A stretch of DNA of 10,656 bases from JACRBK01 sp964427955 (GCA_964427955.1 CAYRWY010000182.1:1-10656), one strand, 5' to 3'; counted from the stretch's first letter, positions 1 to 7,349 are shown. The notes: generated by a model from the letters alone, not told the origin. Made by a program: numbers and translations.

Positions 1-3000
1 GCAGGTTAATGACCATGCCGAACGCGATCAGCCCTGCCGCCGCTGCCGCGCCGAGTGCCATGCTGTGCCACCGCGACTGCTCCGGGTTCGGCAGGTCCAC
101 CGGTAGATCGGCGGGCAGCGTGTAAGGCTCGCTGGAGGCGGCGTTGCGGGCGGCGTTGTAGCTGTAGGCATCGCGCACCCCGGCCAGGTAGCCCGCGTAG
201 GCGTCCTTGTTCACGTAAGGGATCGCCAGCGGTTCCAGCGCCGCCGTGACCAGCGCGAGCTTGGGCACGTGGACGCCGTCCAACTGCTCGGCCCACATCC
301 GCACCGCGTTCGAGTCTTCGCCCACCACCACGATCAGGGCGATGTCGCGATCCAGGCTGGCCACGTTCAGGCCGGTGGAGTCGCCGCGCAGATCGTGTTT
401 GAAGGCCGGGAGCACTTGCAAGTTGCCCTCAGCATCTTCGGTCGTATTGCGCAGCGACCGCACGCCGACGGCTTCGCCCGGCAGGTAGCTGAGAATGAAA
501 TAGTCTTGATCGGCTTCGAGGGATGTTTCGCCTTCCCCGCGGGCGGCTAGCAGCCGGGCATCGTTCGCCAGGGGGCTGACCACGGCAGATGCGTGGAACA
601 CGCCCGCCGCGTTGGTGCTGAGGATCAGCGGAATGCCCTGGTGCGCCAGCACGTCGCGCAGCACGGCCTCGGCCAGCGGGTCGAGTTCTCCGGCGGCGGT
701 CGGCCCATATTCGAAGGCAAACAGCACGTAGCGGCCCGCGCTCACCGTATCCACGTTGACCGCGACGGACTGGCGATCCCCCGACAGCGCGGCGGGTTCC
801 TCGCCGAAGTGCAGCGCATCGCTCCCAAACGGCAGGATCAGCGCGGCCAGCAGCAGGATCGCCACCAGCACCCGGTCGAGCTTGAAACGGCGGTGACGGC
901 GGGCACGCCGGGGCGCCGCTGAGGGCGCGGCTTCGGCGGCAGGGGCCGCACCGCCCATCGCCATCCAGGCGGCTTCTTCGAATCCGGCTTTGTCCTGCTC
1001 GGCCAGATCCTCTTCCGCTGCGACCTGATCGAGCAGCGCCTGCAAGCGGTTCAGCCGGGCCTGCTGCTCTTTGGTGATGATCAGTCCTTCGACCGGGTGG
1101 GCCGCCGTCTTGGGCAGCGCCACTTCCGCCGCCGCCGACAATGCCCCGGTGATCCCGGCCAGCGGTCCCAGTTGGGCCGGGGCAGCGGATTCGTCCGACG
1201 TACCCAGCTCGCGCAGCGTTTCCTCGCGAAAGGCGCGCAGCCGTTCAGGGAGTTCTACGACCTGCTTTTGCTTGACACTCGTCTCGGCGCCCCCGGCCCG
1301 CACGACCACCGGGAGATCGGACGGACGCATTTCGCTGACCCACTCCGGCTGCGCGGGAGTTTCCGATCCCGTCTGGCCCGCGGGCGCGGGCGGCTGTCCC
1401 TTGCGCGGCAGCTTGAAACGGGGCCGCGCTTCCGGCACCGGGCGAGCGGGAGGTTCTTGCGGCGGTTCCGGTTCGGGCAGCGGGGGTTCTTCCGCCGGGA
1501 ACGGTTCCTCGAATCCGGCCTCGTCGAACAGGGCTTCGAGATCGGGGAGCGACTCACCCTGCCCGGTCCTGGATTCGAGGTCGTCCGAGGGCATCTCGAA
1601 CGGCAGCGGCGCTTCAGGCGCGCCGGACGGGGCCTCAGTCTCCCAGAGTTCGACCTCGCCTACGGACGGGGGTTCTTCGCCCCACAGGGCGTCCAGCATC
1701 GGTTCTTCTTCCGCAGGGGGACGGGGTTCGTACTGCCCCAACAGCCGGTCCAACGTGGCACTGTCCACCGGGCCGGTTTCGAGCAGCCCCGTGCCCACCA
1801 CACTGCCCGGCGCGGGCCGGGGTGGCATGTCGGTGACCGGGTGATCTTCGGGCGCCACCAGCGCGGCGTAATCCACCGGAGCAACATCCGCCGCCGAAAT
1901 ATCGCCCAGCCAGTCAAGTTCTTCTTCAGGCGGCAGATCCGACGTCCAGGCCGCCTCGGAGCCTAGCACATCGCCCACCAGGTCGGTGGGCATCTCCTGC
2001 TCGGACGCCATCTCGCGCAGCCAGTCGGGAGCGTCGTCGTCGAGCGAGCGGCGCGTCACCGAGGCGGGCTTCTGCGACCCCGCCGATTCTGACTCGAACG
2101 GATCGAAGCGCTCGACAAAATCACTGGGATCGGGCACGTCAGACGGCGGCAGCGGCAGCTCTTGATCCAACACCTGCTGGTACGCCTTGCTCATCACGTC
2201 GCCGACAGTAGACTCGCCGGGCATAGCCTGATCGAGGTCCAGGTCGGGGAACGGGACTTCCTCCGGAGACGCGATCTCGCGACCTGCCGGGGCCTCGTCC
2301 AGATCGCCCAGCAGATCGGGCATCGGTAGTTCTTCCTCTACCGGAGGCAGTTCCTGTTCCGGCATCCCCAGCCAGTCGGGCATTTCACCCGGTTCAGCCG
2401 GGGCTTCGTCGAACGCGCCCAGCAGATCGGGCATCGGCAGTTCTTCCTCTACCGGAGGCAGTTCCTGTTCCGGCATCCCCAGCCAGTCGGGCATCTCCGG
2501 CTCCGGCGTGGCAGGAGCCGCCGGGGGTTCCGCCGTACCAAACATGGCGTTCCAGTCCATGCCATCCAGTTCCGGCGACGCCGCCCCCTTGAACCAGTCG
2601 GGGATGTCGGCCTCTTCCGGCGTCAATGGCGCGGGCGGCTCGGCAGACGCGAACGGTTGGGCCATCAGGTCGGACGAGTAGTCCATCTTCTGAAGCCAGT
2701 CGGGCGCTTCTTCCGCGGAGGTTTCTTCCAGGCCCATGAACCAGCCGGGCATGAATTCCGGCTCTTGCGGGGCAGCAGGCGGAGCCGCCGGGGCAGCAGC
2801 CGAGGGCGGAGGCGGCTCGACTGACTTGAGCCAATCCGGCACCTCTTCCAACAGCCGGTCTTCCGGCGATTTGCTGGCCTCGATCTCTTTTTCGACCTGA
2901 AGCTGCTCCCATTCCTCATACGTCATCGGCTGAGGCTCAGGTTCGGGCGGGGCGGACAAGGGGGCCGACTGGCCCAACTTGCGGATTTTCGGAGGTTCGC

Positions 3001-4093
3001 CCGTGGGCTGAGCAGGCAGCGGGGCGGATTGGCCCAGCTTGCGAATCTTGGGCGGCTCGCCAGCGGGCTGTTCGGACAGCGGGGCGGATTGGCCCAGCTT
3101 GCGAATCTTGGGCGGTTCTGGTGCCAGCGGCTCAGGCTCCGACGGCTCGGAATCCGGAGCTTCTTCAGCCTCGGCCCGCAGCCAATCCAACGAAAAATCG
3201 TCAGCGGCAGGCGGCGCCCCCTGATCTTCGTCCGACAGCCAGGGCAAATCTTGTTCCTCGAAGCCGGGTCCGGCAGGCTGCTCGGCAGGTGGCACCGCGG
3301 CGAATTCGTCGTCGAACAACTCCTCGATCTGCTCGCCACTCGGCGCCGCGGCCTCGCCGGAGGGAGGCATCAGCCAATCCAGATCCGACTCATCCCCGGC
3401 AGGCGCGGTCCCAGAGGCCTGGCCAAAACCGCTCATCCAATCCGCTTCTTGCGGCGTCATCGACTCGGGCGCGGGCTTCGGCGAAGCGGCGCGCAGCCGG
3501 TCGGCCAGCGACGGCGTCCTGGACGGCGGGGGCGGCGGCTCGGCAGGCGGAGTCTGATCGAATTCGGACATCAGGTCCGCCATCGTGATCGGGCGTTCGA
3601 CGGGCGGCTGGGGCTTTTTAGGCGGGGGCGGTGGTGACTGCTGCTCCATCCAGGGCAAATCGCCCAGCATGGAGGTCAGACCACTGCGCGGCCCCGCCGG
3701 ACCAGACTGGGGTTCTTCCGACGACCATTCGAAGTCATGTTCGATTTCCACACTCGACCCGGTGGAGATCGTCGCGCCCCAGGTAGGCGGTGGGGCTTCG
3801 TCCTCTGGCGCAGCAGGCGCTCCCCACGGGGACGCCGCGCGGGACTCCTCCGGCGCGGGCACTTCTCCCCCGGCGTACTGCTCCCAGGGCGGGGCCGCGG
3901 GTGACATCCGGGCCGGGCGGGGCGGAGGCGCCCCCGGCAGCCGTTCCCAAGGCGCACGCGGCGTCGCCGGAGACGGAGCGGCGGCCAGCGAGTCCAGATC
4001 GAATGAGGAGTCCTCTTCCGATCCTCCCTCGTCGGTATTCCGCATCCATTCCGGAATCAAGCTATCGTCGTCAAACAGGTTTCGATCAGGCAT
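1..4093 (-). CDS. Giant Trp-motif, Pro/Glu-rich membrane-anchored protein, partial (C-terminus beyond left edge)
   Basis: From the ATG at 4093 the frame is open to the window edge: 1364 residues and no stop. Residues 1 to about 1044 are acidic and rich in Pro, Ala and Glu, look disordered, and carry about 16 short motifs of the form (P/L/A/M)-(D/E/P)-W-(L/M/F/V), for example W16, W240, W421, W500, W537, W574, W691, W728 and W918. Two repeat families lie inside (326-379 and 533-602). A helical stretch near 1005-1043 leads to an Ala-rich linker and a basic patch (RRHRRFK, 1065-1071). Membrane helix 1 follows at about 1072-1089, then an extracytoplasmic domain of about 250 residues with alternating strands and helices (LIVVVGEDSNAV near 1255), then membrane helix 2 from about 1343. 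The basic patch predicts a cytosolic N-terminus. AGGA lies 9-12 bases before the ATG, and the six-TM gene is 36 bases upstream. I do not recognise a named family; scaffold or sensor is inference only. Confidence 0.88.
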   Translation of the reverse strand, partial: MPDRNLFDDDSLIPEWMRNTDEGGSEEDSSFDLDSLAAAPSPATPRAPWERLPGAPPPRPARMSPAAPPWEQYAGGEVPAPEESRAASPWGAPAAPEDEAPPPTWGATISTGSSVEIEHDFEWSSEEPQSGPAGPRSGLTSMLGDLPWMEQQSPPPPPKKPQPPVERPITMADLMSEFDQTPPAEPPPPPSRTPSLADRLRAASPKPAPESMTPQEADWMSGFGQASGTAPAGDESDLDWLMPPSGEAAAPSGEQIEELFDDEFAAVPPAEQPAGPGFEEQDLPWLSDEDQGAPPAADDFSLDWLRAEAEEAPDSEPSEPEPLAPEPPKIRKLGQSAPLSEQPAGEPPKIRKLGQSAPLPAQPTGEPPKIRKLGQSAPLSAPPEPEPQPMTYEEWEQLQVEKEIEASKSPEDRLLEEVPDWLKSVEPPPPSAAAPAAPPAAPQEPEFMPGWFMGLEETSAEEAPDWLQKMDYSSDLMAQPFASAEPPAPLTPEEADIPDWFKGAASPELDGMDWNAMFGTAEPPAAPATPEPEMPDWLGMPEQELPPVEEELPMPDLLGAFDEAPAEPGEMPDWLGMPEQELPPVEEELPMPDLLGDLDEAPAGREIASPEEVPFPDLDLDQAMPGESTVGDVMSKAYQQVLDQELPLPPSDVPDPSDFVERFDPFESESAGSQKPASVTRRSLDDDAPDWLREMASEQEMPTDLVGDVLGSEAAWTSDLPPEEELDWLGDISAADVAPVDYAALVAPEDHPVTDMPPRPAPGSVVGTGLLETGPVDSATLDRLLGQYEPRPPAEEEPMLDALWGEEPPSVGEVELWETEAPSGAPEAPLPFEMPSDDLESRTGQGESLPDLEALFDEAGFEEPFPAEEPPLPEPEPPQEPPARPVPEARPRFKLPRKGQPPAPAGQTGSETPAQPEWVSEMRPSDLPVVVRAGGAETSVKQKQVVELPERLRAFREETLRELGTSDESAAPAQLGPLAGITGALSAAAEVALPKTAAHPVEGLIITKEQQARLNRLQALLDQVAAEEDLAEQDKAGFEEAAWMAMGGAAPAAEAAPSAAPRRARRHRRFKLDRVLVAILLLAALILPFGSDALHFGEEPAALSGDRQSVAVNVDTVSAGRYVLFAFEYGPTAAGELDPLAEAVLRDVLAHQGIPLILSTNAAGVFHASAVVSPLANDARLLAARGEGETSLEADQDYFILSYLPGEAVGVRSLRNTTEDAEGNLQVLPAFKHDLRGDSTGLNVASLDRDIALIVVVGEDSNAVRMWAEQLDGVHVPKLALVTAALEPLAIPYVNKDAYAGYLAGVRDAYSYNAARNAASSEPYTLPADLPVDLPNPEQSRWHSMALGAAAAAGLIAFGMVINL
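2288..2497 (-). repeat. Two tandem 111-bp units coding a 37-residue repeat
   Basis: Residues 533-569 and 570-602 of the giant protein repeat the order EMPDWLGMPEQELPP, then VEEELPMPDLLG, then an acidic Ala/Pro tail. The period is 111 bases, and the matching core differs at only about one base over some 80. This points to recent duplication. The second unit is slightly shorter before the sequence diverges. Confidence 0.9.
2941..3120 (-). repeat. Three tandem 60-bp units coding a 20-residue repeat
   Basis: Three in-frame 60-base units within the giant gene encode residues 325-384. Each carries the same 14 residues, EPPKIRKLGQSAPL, followed by six variable ones. The units at 3001 and 3061 share an identical stretch of about 39 bases; the unit at 2941 has diverged at the base level but keeps the protein motif. 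The motif is basic (K-I-R-K) inside an otherwise acidic chain. Confidence 0.93.
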
Positions 4094-4129
4094 ACTTTCT
4101 ATCCTGCTCTCGCGGGCTGCGCAGTGCAA

Positions 4130-4780
4130 TTACCCCCGGAACGAGCGATCCTGGCCGACCAGCACGCGCACCCCGGCGGTGATGGTCCCCAGACCGACCC
4201 CGATCAAAATGCCGCGCGCCCCGGCGCTCACCGGCACTCGCACGATCCAGTCACGCACATCGCCCAGGGACTCGGTAGCTTTCAATGGTATCCAGCCCAA
4301 CAGCACCACGATCAACACGGTGCTGAACACAACGTGCCAGATGGTCACCTGGCGGCGCATCAGGCGGTAAGCGGCATACACCAGGAAGAACAACGCCAGT
4401 GCGGCCAGCGCCGATTCCAGCGTGACCTGCACCGACTCAAAGACGCGCACACTCATCTGCTCGCCCTTGAGATCGCCCGGCCAGATGTCGGCGCGATCCA
4501 GGATGCGCAGCACCACCACCGCCAGGGCGATCACCAGCGTGATCAGGCTGTAGGGCCAGCCGTGCTCCGAGCGCAAGAAGCGCCCCATGTGCACGGCGAT
4601 CAGGTTCAGCACGCCCACAAAGACTGCCACGGCACCGATCACAGCCACCAGGCGGATCAAGGAGCGTGCCACAATGGCCGGGATCGAGTCCTGCTCGCTG
4701 ACCAACCCGATCAGCGTGACCAGCCCAACACTGATCACGGCCACAGTTGCTAGAAAGTGGATCAAACGATGGCGTCTCAA
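4130..4780 (-). CDS. Six-segment integral membrane protein of unknown function
   Basis: A 216-residue protein with six likely membrane segments at about 8-27, 43-66, 80-97, 120-140, 148-166 and 185-207. The start is a TTG at 4780; it is supported by AAGGGGG four bases upstream and by N-terminal RRH residues before the first helix. The last segment contains AGARGILIGVGLGT, a glycine-patterned stretch I associate, from memory only, with uncharacterised Chloroflexota membrane proteins. There are no transporter, protease or kinase motifs. It lies 36 bases before the giant gene on the same strand, so the two are probably co-transcribed and may form a membrane complex. It is unlike an ABC permease because no EAA-type cytoplasmic loop is visible. 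Confidence 0.85.
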   Translation of the reverse strand: MRRHRLIHFLATVAVISVGLVTLIGLVSEQDSIPAIVARSLIRLVAVIGAVAVFVGVLNLIAVHMGRFLRSEHGWPYSLITLVIALAVVVLRILDRADIWPGDLKGEQMSVRVFESVQVTLESALAALALFFLVYAAYRLMRRQVTIWHVVFSTVLIVVLLGWIPLKATESLGDVRDWIVRVPVSAGARGILIGVGLGTITAGVRVLVGQDRSFRG

Positions 4781-4879
4781 GCCGCCCCCTTCGCTGCGGA
4801 TACTGCTTATATCTCTTTATATCTCTATCGTATCACGATCCGGTAGGAGACCGTGACGCGCCAACCGTCTGCTGAAAAC
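4781..4879 (-). promoter_or_regulatory. Intergenic gap with AT-rich direct repeat, possible internal promoter
   Basis: This 99-base gap separates the 248-residue gene from the six-TM gene. On the minus strand it has two copies of AGAGATATAA ten bases apart (about 4807-4826), giving TATAAA and TATAAG as possible -10 boxes. No good -35 box lies at 16-18 bases. It may be an internal promoter for the six-TM and giant genes. No terminator is visible. Confidence 0.3.
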
Positions 4880-5626
4880 TTACTTCAACGCCGCTTCAAG
4901 CGCCAGCGCGATGATCGCCAGAATCACCAGCCAGCGCAGCACATCCAGCGCGATCACGCTGCCCCGCTCCAACGCGGAGCCGTTCATATAGGCCGCGCCC
5001 ACATACAATTCTTCGCCGAGCAGCACTTGATCGGCCTGCACGAACGCAACCGCCTGGCCTTCGATCAGATCGCTGTGCGCGATGAGCGCCTGGTCGTAGC
5101 GCAGCGCGCTCTCGCCGATCAGGGCGAATTCGTAGCCGAAACGTCCTAATAAAATGCTGCTGTGCACGTCGGCATCGGCGGCCAGCGCGGCGATCCCGGC
5201 GGCAAAGGCCCACGAGCGCGTGCCCTGCGGATACCAGGACGCCGCCGACAGCGGCGGGCGATCCAGCGCGCGGCGGTACTCGTAGGCGCGGCGCAGCGTA
5301 TCCTGGGCCAGCGGCAGGGTCAGGGGTTCGCTCAAGGTCAGCAGCGGGCGCTGGCGGCTCATCGAGAGCCGCTCCATCATGCGGTAGATGATCTCTGCTG
5401 AGGCCAGGGCGCTGAGCGTGCTGGATTGTCCGAGAGCGCTGCTGCCCATCGAAAAATGCACCCGCTTGTCGCCTTCCACCGCGTCCGCGGCCAACCGGGG
5501 CAGCGTCGCATATGCCGGGATCGGACGGAAGCGCACGTTGAACCGCCGCACGACAAAGCGCCCGACCATCGTCGCGGCAAAAGCAATAATGACCAACACC
5601 CAGGTCAGCCCTGCATTTTCGATCAT
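4880..5626 (-). CDS. Membrane protein with N- and C-terminal helices, possibly DUF6754-type
   Basis: A 248-residue protein with membrane helices at about 6-22 and 224-246 around a soluble domain of about 200 residues. The basic run after helix 1 (RFVVRRFNVRFR, 23-34) predicts a cytosolic central domain. That domain shows HFSMGSSALGQSSTLSALAS (58-77), LPLAQDTLRRAYEY (104-117) and HSSILLGRFGYEFALIGE (155-172). This pattern reminds me of DUF6754, a family without known function; the match is from memory and needs a profile search. The chosen start is the ATG at 5626, which overlaps the upstream stop as ATGA and suggests translational coupling. An in-frame extension to 5761 is GC-rich shadow. No catalytic motif is evident. 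Confidence 0.85.
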   Translation of the reverse strand: MIENAGLTWVLVIIAFAATMVGRFVVRRFNVRFRPIPAYATLPRLAADAVEGDKRVHFSMGSSALGQSSTLSALASAEIIYRMMERLSMSRQRPLLTLSEPLTLPLAQDTLRRAYEYRRALDRPPLSAASWYPQGTRSWAFAAGIAALAADADVHSSILLGRFGYEFALIGESALRYDQALIAHSDLIEGQAVAFVQADQVLLGEELYVGAAYMNGSALERGSVIALDVLRWLVILAIIALALEAALK

Positions 5627-5913
5627 AAGCGTGCCTCTTCGTCCGGCTCTACCAACTGCGCGCGCAGCCACGCCACCCCGTCGGGGGCTTCCAACAGCCG
5701 CGCCAGCGAGGCAATCTCGTCGCGCGGGACCAGCAGCCCCAGCGTGGGCTGGGCCACCCACAATACCTGCGCCCCCAACGGGCCTAACGGCTCCGCCGCT
5801 TCGAGCAGCACCTCGACCAATCCCCCTAACCGGGCGGCGTGTAAATGCCTGGACCAGCGCGACAACCGGGCCGCCCAGCGTTCAGTTTCAGGGGACTGCT
5901 CATCGTAAGACAT
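5623..5913 (-). CDS. Small 96-residue protein, first gene of the leftward membrane locus
   Basis: Starts at the ATG at 5913 (MSYDEQSPETERWAARL) and ends in a TGA that overlaps the next ATG. An N-terminal polar and amphipathic stretch with Trp and Arg is followed by a hydrophobic segment at about 30-63, containing EVLLEAAEPLGPLGAQVLWV, and an acidic C-terminus. It may be a membrane-associated partner of the coupled 248-residue protein. The frame can be read upstream to 6105, but that part shows no ribosome site and would run through the promoter region. A good -10 box seven bases before the ATG, with no Shine-Dalgarno sequence, suggests a leaderless start. I cannot assign a family. Confidence 0.78.
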   Translation of the reverse strand: MSYDEQSPETERWAARLSRWSRHLHAARLGGLVEVLLEAAEPLGPLGAQVLWVAQPTLGLLVPRDEIASLARLLEAPDGVAWLRAQLVEPDEEARL

Positions 5914-5919
5914 GAGGAC

Positions 5920-5948
5920 AGTATAGCACAGCCGTGACAGTGGCGAAA
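5920..5948 (-). promoter_or_regulatory. Promoter for the leftward locus, leaderless start
   Basis: On the minus strand the sequence reads TGTGCTATACTGTCCTCATG. TATACT (5920-5925) is a good -10 box with an upstream TGC, giving an extended -10. The -35 region (TTTTCG or TTTCGC, about 17-18 bases up) is weak, as expected with an extended -10. The start of transcription would fall on or next to the ATG at 5913. Confidence 0.6.
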
Positions 5949-6001
5949 ATCGGACAAAGTACCTATGGTGAACCATGTTAGATGATTCATACAAAAAGAT
6001 C

Positions 6002-6030
6002 TTGCGGAATCGCGATTCTTGACGCATAAT
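6002..6030 (+). promoter_or_regulatory. Predicted xylFGH promoter
   Basis: TTGCGG (6002-6007), a 17-base spacer and CATAAT (6025-6030) fit a sigma-70-type promoter. Transcription would start near 6037, inside the inverted repeat at 6032-6056. This leaves a leader of about 125 bases before xylF. Confidence 0.6.
6007..6018. promoter_or_regulatory. 12-bp palindrome in the promoter spacer
   Basis: GAATCGCGATTC is fully self-complementary. It begins at the last base of the proposed -35 box and lies mostly in the spacer of the xylF promoter. It could be a second regulator site, but a palindrome of this length can arise by chance. Confidence 0.3.
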
Positions 6031-6031
6031 G

Positions 6032-6056
6032 ATTTTGTTGGCTGTTCCAACAAAAT
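6032..6056. promoter_or_regulatory. Perfect inverted-repeat operator, ROK/XylR-like
   Basis: ATTTTGTTGG, five bases (CTGTT), then CCAACAAAAT: a perfect 10-base inverted repeat. Operators of ROK-family sugar repressors such as XylR typically have TTTGTT and AACAAA half-sites, and this has both. It lies two bases after the -10 box and covers the predicted start of transcription, so a bound repressor would block initiation. No repressor gene is in the window. Confidence 0.72.
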
Positions 6057-6161
6057 GAAAGGGGTAGGAAAGGAGCTTCAAAAAAGCAAACGAATCCTGT
6101 TCCATCCGCTTAAAGTGCAGTTAACACATCAATAACCATTTCGATAACTAAGGAGTCAGGT

Positions 6162-7286
6162 ATGTCTCGCAAATTTGCACGTTTGGCTGTCCTCTTGGTA
6201 GTGCTGACCATGCTCGTCGGCATGGCTGGCTCGGTTCAGGCGAAAGCCGACAAGGTGAAAGTTGGCCTGTCCTTCTCCGACTTCGCGACCGAACGCTGGA
6301 AGAACGAAGAAATCCTCATGCGCAAGCTGCTCGAGGACAAGGGCTACGAAGTCCTGTCGCAGGAAGCCGCGCATGATGTCAAACTGCAAAACGACCAGAT
6401 TGACAACATGGTCTCCCAGGGCGCCAAGGCCCTCATCGTGATCGCCGAAGACGGTGACGCTGCCGTGACCGCGGTGGACAAGGCCGCTGACGAAGGCGTG
6501 CTCGTGCTGGCGTACGACCGTTTGATCAAGACCTCCAAGATTGCCGCTTACCTGTCCTTCAACAACACCGAAGTGGGCCGCCAGGAAGCGTTGGGCGTCA
6601 TGACCGCGGTGGACATCGAGGGCGGCAAGTGGACGAAAGAAAATCCCTGCAAAGTGATCCTGCTGGGTGGCAGCCCGACCGACAACAACGCGATCTTGGT
6701 GCGCCAGGGTCAGATGGAAGTCATTCAGCCCTACATCGACGCGGGCATCGTCACCATCGTCGCCGATCAGTGGGTTCCCAACTGGGACACCAATGAAGCC
6801 CTCAAGCTCATGGAAAATATGCTGACGGCGGCTGACAACAAGGTCGATGCCGTGGTGGCGTCGAACGATGGTACCGCGCTGGGCGCTCTGCAGGCCATGA
6901 AGGCGCAAGGTCTGGCCGGTATCGTCCCGATCTCGGGCCAGGACGCGACCGCCGATGGCTGCAACAGCATCGTCAAGGGCGAACAAACCGTGTCCGTCTA
7001 CAAGGATATTCGTCTGCTGTCGCCGTTGGCTGTGGACATGATCGACAACCTGCTGCAAGGCAAGCCGATCGAAGGCCTCGAGGAATTCACGCTGGCCGAA
7101 CTGACCAATGATGACACGATGGAAGGCACCGTCCAGGCGCTGTTCCTGCCGGTCGTCCAGGTGACCAAAGACAATGTGTACGATCTGATCGTCGTCAGCG
7201 GCTTCCAGGCCTATGACGATGTCTATCGTGACATTCCCGAAGATCAGAGACCGCCTCGGCCCCCGGAAGCGACCCCGGCCAGCTAA
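6162..7286 (+). CDS. xylF: D-xylose-type sugar-binding protein, ABC importer
   Basis: A 374-residue periplasmic-binding-protein-like protein (Peripla_BP_4 type) that captures sugar for XylGH. A signal peptide covers about 1-27, with cleavage after VQA; there is no lipobox Cys. Landmarks match XylF closely: ERW (44-46), LAYDR (116-120), GGSPTDNN (169-176), DQWVPNW (202-208), VVASNDGTALGA (231-242), ISGQD (257-261) and VYK (279-281). The Asp/Arg, Asp/Asn, Trp, Asn/Asp, Asp and Lys residues in these correspond to the sugar-contacting positions known for XylF. The C-terminal VTKDNVYD...GF pattern is also typical. A Pro-rich tail (RPPRPPEATPAS) follows. AAGGAG at 6150-6155 sets the ATG. It is the first gene of xylFGH. 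Xylose is the likeliest ligand, though a related pentose or hexose is possible. Confidence 0.93.
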   Translation: MSRKFARLAVLLVVLTMLVGMAGSVQAKADKVKVGLSFSDFATERWKNEEILMRKLLEDKGYEVLSQEAAHDVKLQNDQIDNMVSQGAKALIVIAEDGDAAVTAVDKAADEGVLVLAYDRLIKTSKIAAYLSFNNTEVGRQEALGVMTAVDIEGGKWTKENPCKVILLGGSPTDNNAILVRQGQMEVIQPYIDAGIVTIVADQWVPNWDTNEALKLMENMLTAADNKVDAVVASNDGTALGALQAMKAQGLAGIVPISGQDATADGCNSIVKGEQTVSVYKDIRLLSPLAVDMIDNLLQGKPIEGLEEFTLAELTNDDTMEGTVQALFLPVVQVTKDNVYDLIVVSGFQAYDDVYRDIPEDQRPPRPPEATPAS

Positions 7287-7349
7287 GACGTATCGGCCCC
7301 GATTCCAGTCATTTGGAATTAACGATAACGCTTAGTTGACGTTCGAAAC

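Noticed and set aside
1071..1966. Plus-strand frames of 257 and 289 residues opposite the giant gene
   Set aside because: They are low-complexity Ser/Gly- or Arg-rich mirrors of the minus-strand coding frame, overlap each other and have no ribosome sites. The minus frame is far longer and holds structured domains.
3029..4370. Plus-strand frames opposite the start of the giant gene and the six-TM gene
   Set aside because: Composition is Arg/Ser/Gly-rich with no domains; these are GC-driven shadows of the opposite strand.
5627..5761. N-terminal extension of the 248-residue protein to 5761
   Set aside because: It overlaps the upstream coding frame extensively and is Ala/Gly/Arg-rich; the ATGA overlap gives a better start.
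6019..6024. TTGACG as the -35 of the xylF promoter
   Set aside because: The sequence 17 bases downstream (CTGTTC) is a poor -10; TTGCGG with CATAAT at exact spacing is better.
5914..6105. N-terminal extension of the 96-residue protein to 6105
   Set aside because: It would run through the divergent promoter and operator region and has no ribosome site; the ATG at 5913 has a well-placed -10 box.
6156..7058. Minus-strand 300-residue frame opposite xylF
   Set aside because: His/Asp/Gly-rich antisense shadow; xylF is clear on the plus strand.
7336..7341. TTGACG as -35 of a separate xylG promoter
   Set aside because: No -10-like sequence lies 16-18 bases downstream; that position falls in the terminator stem.
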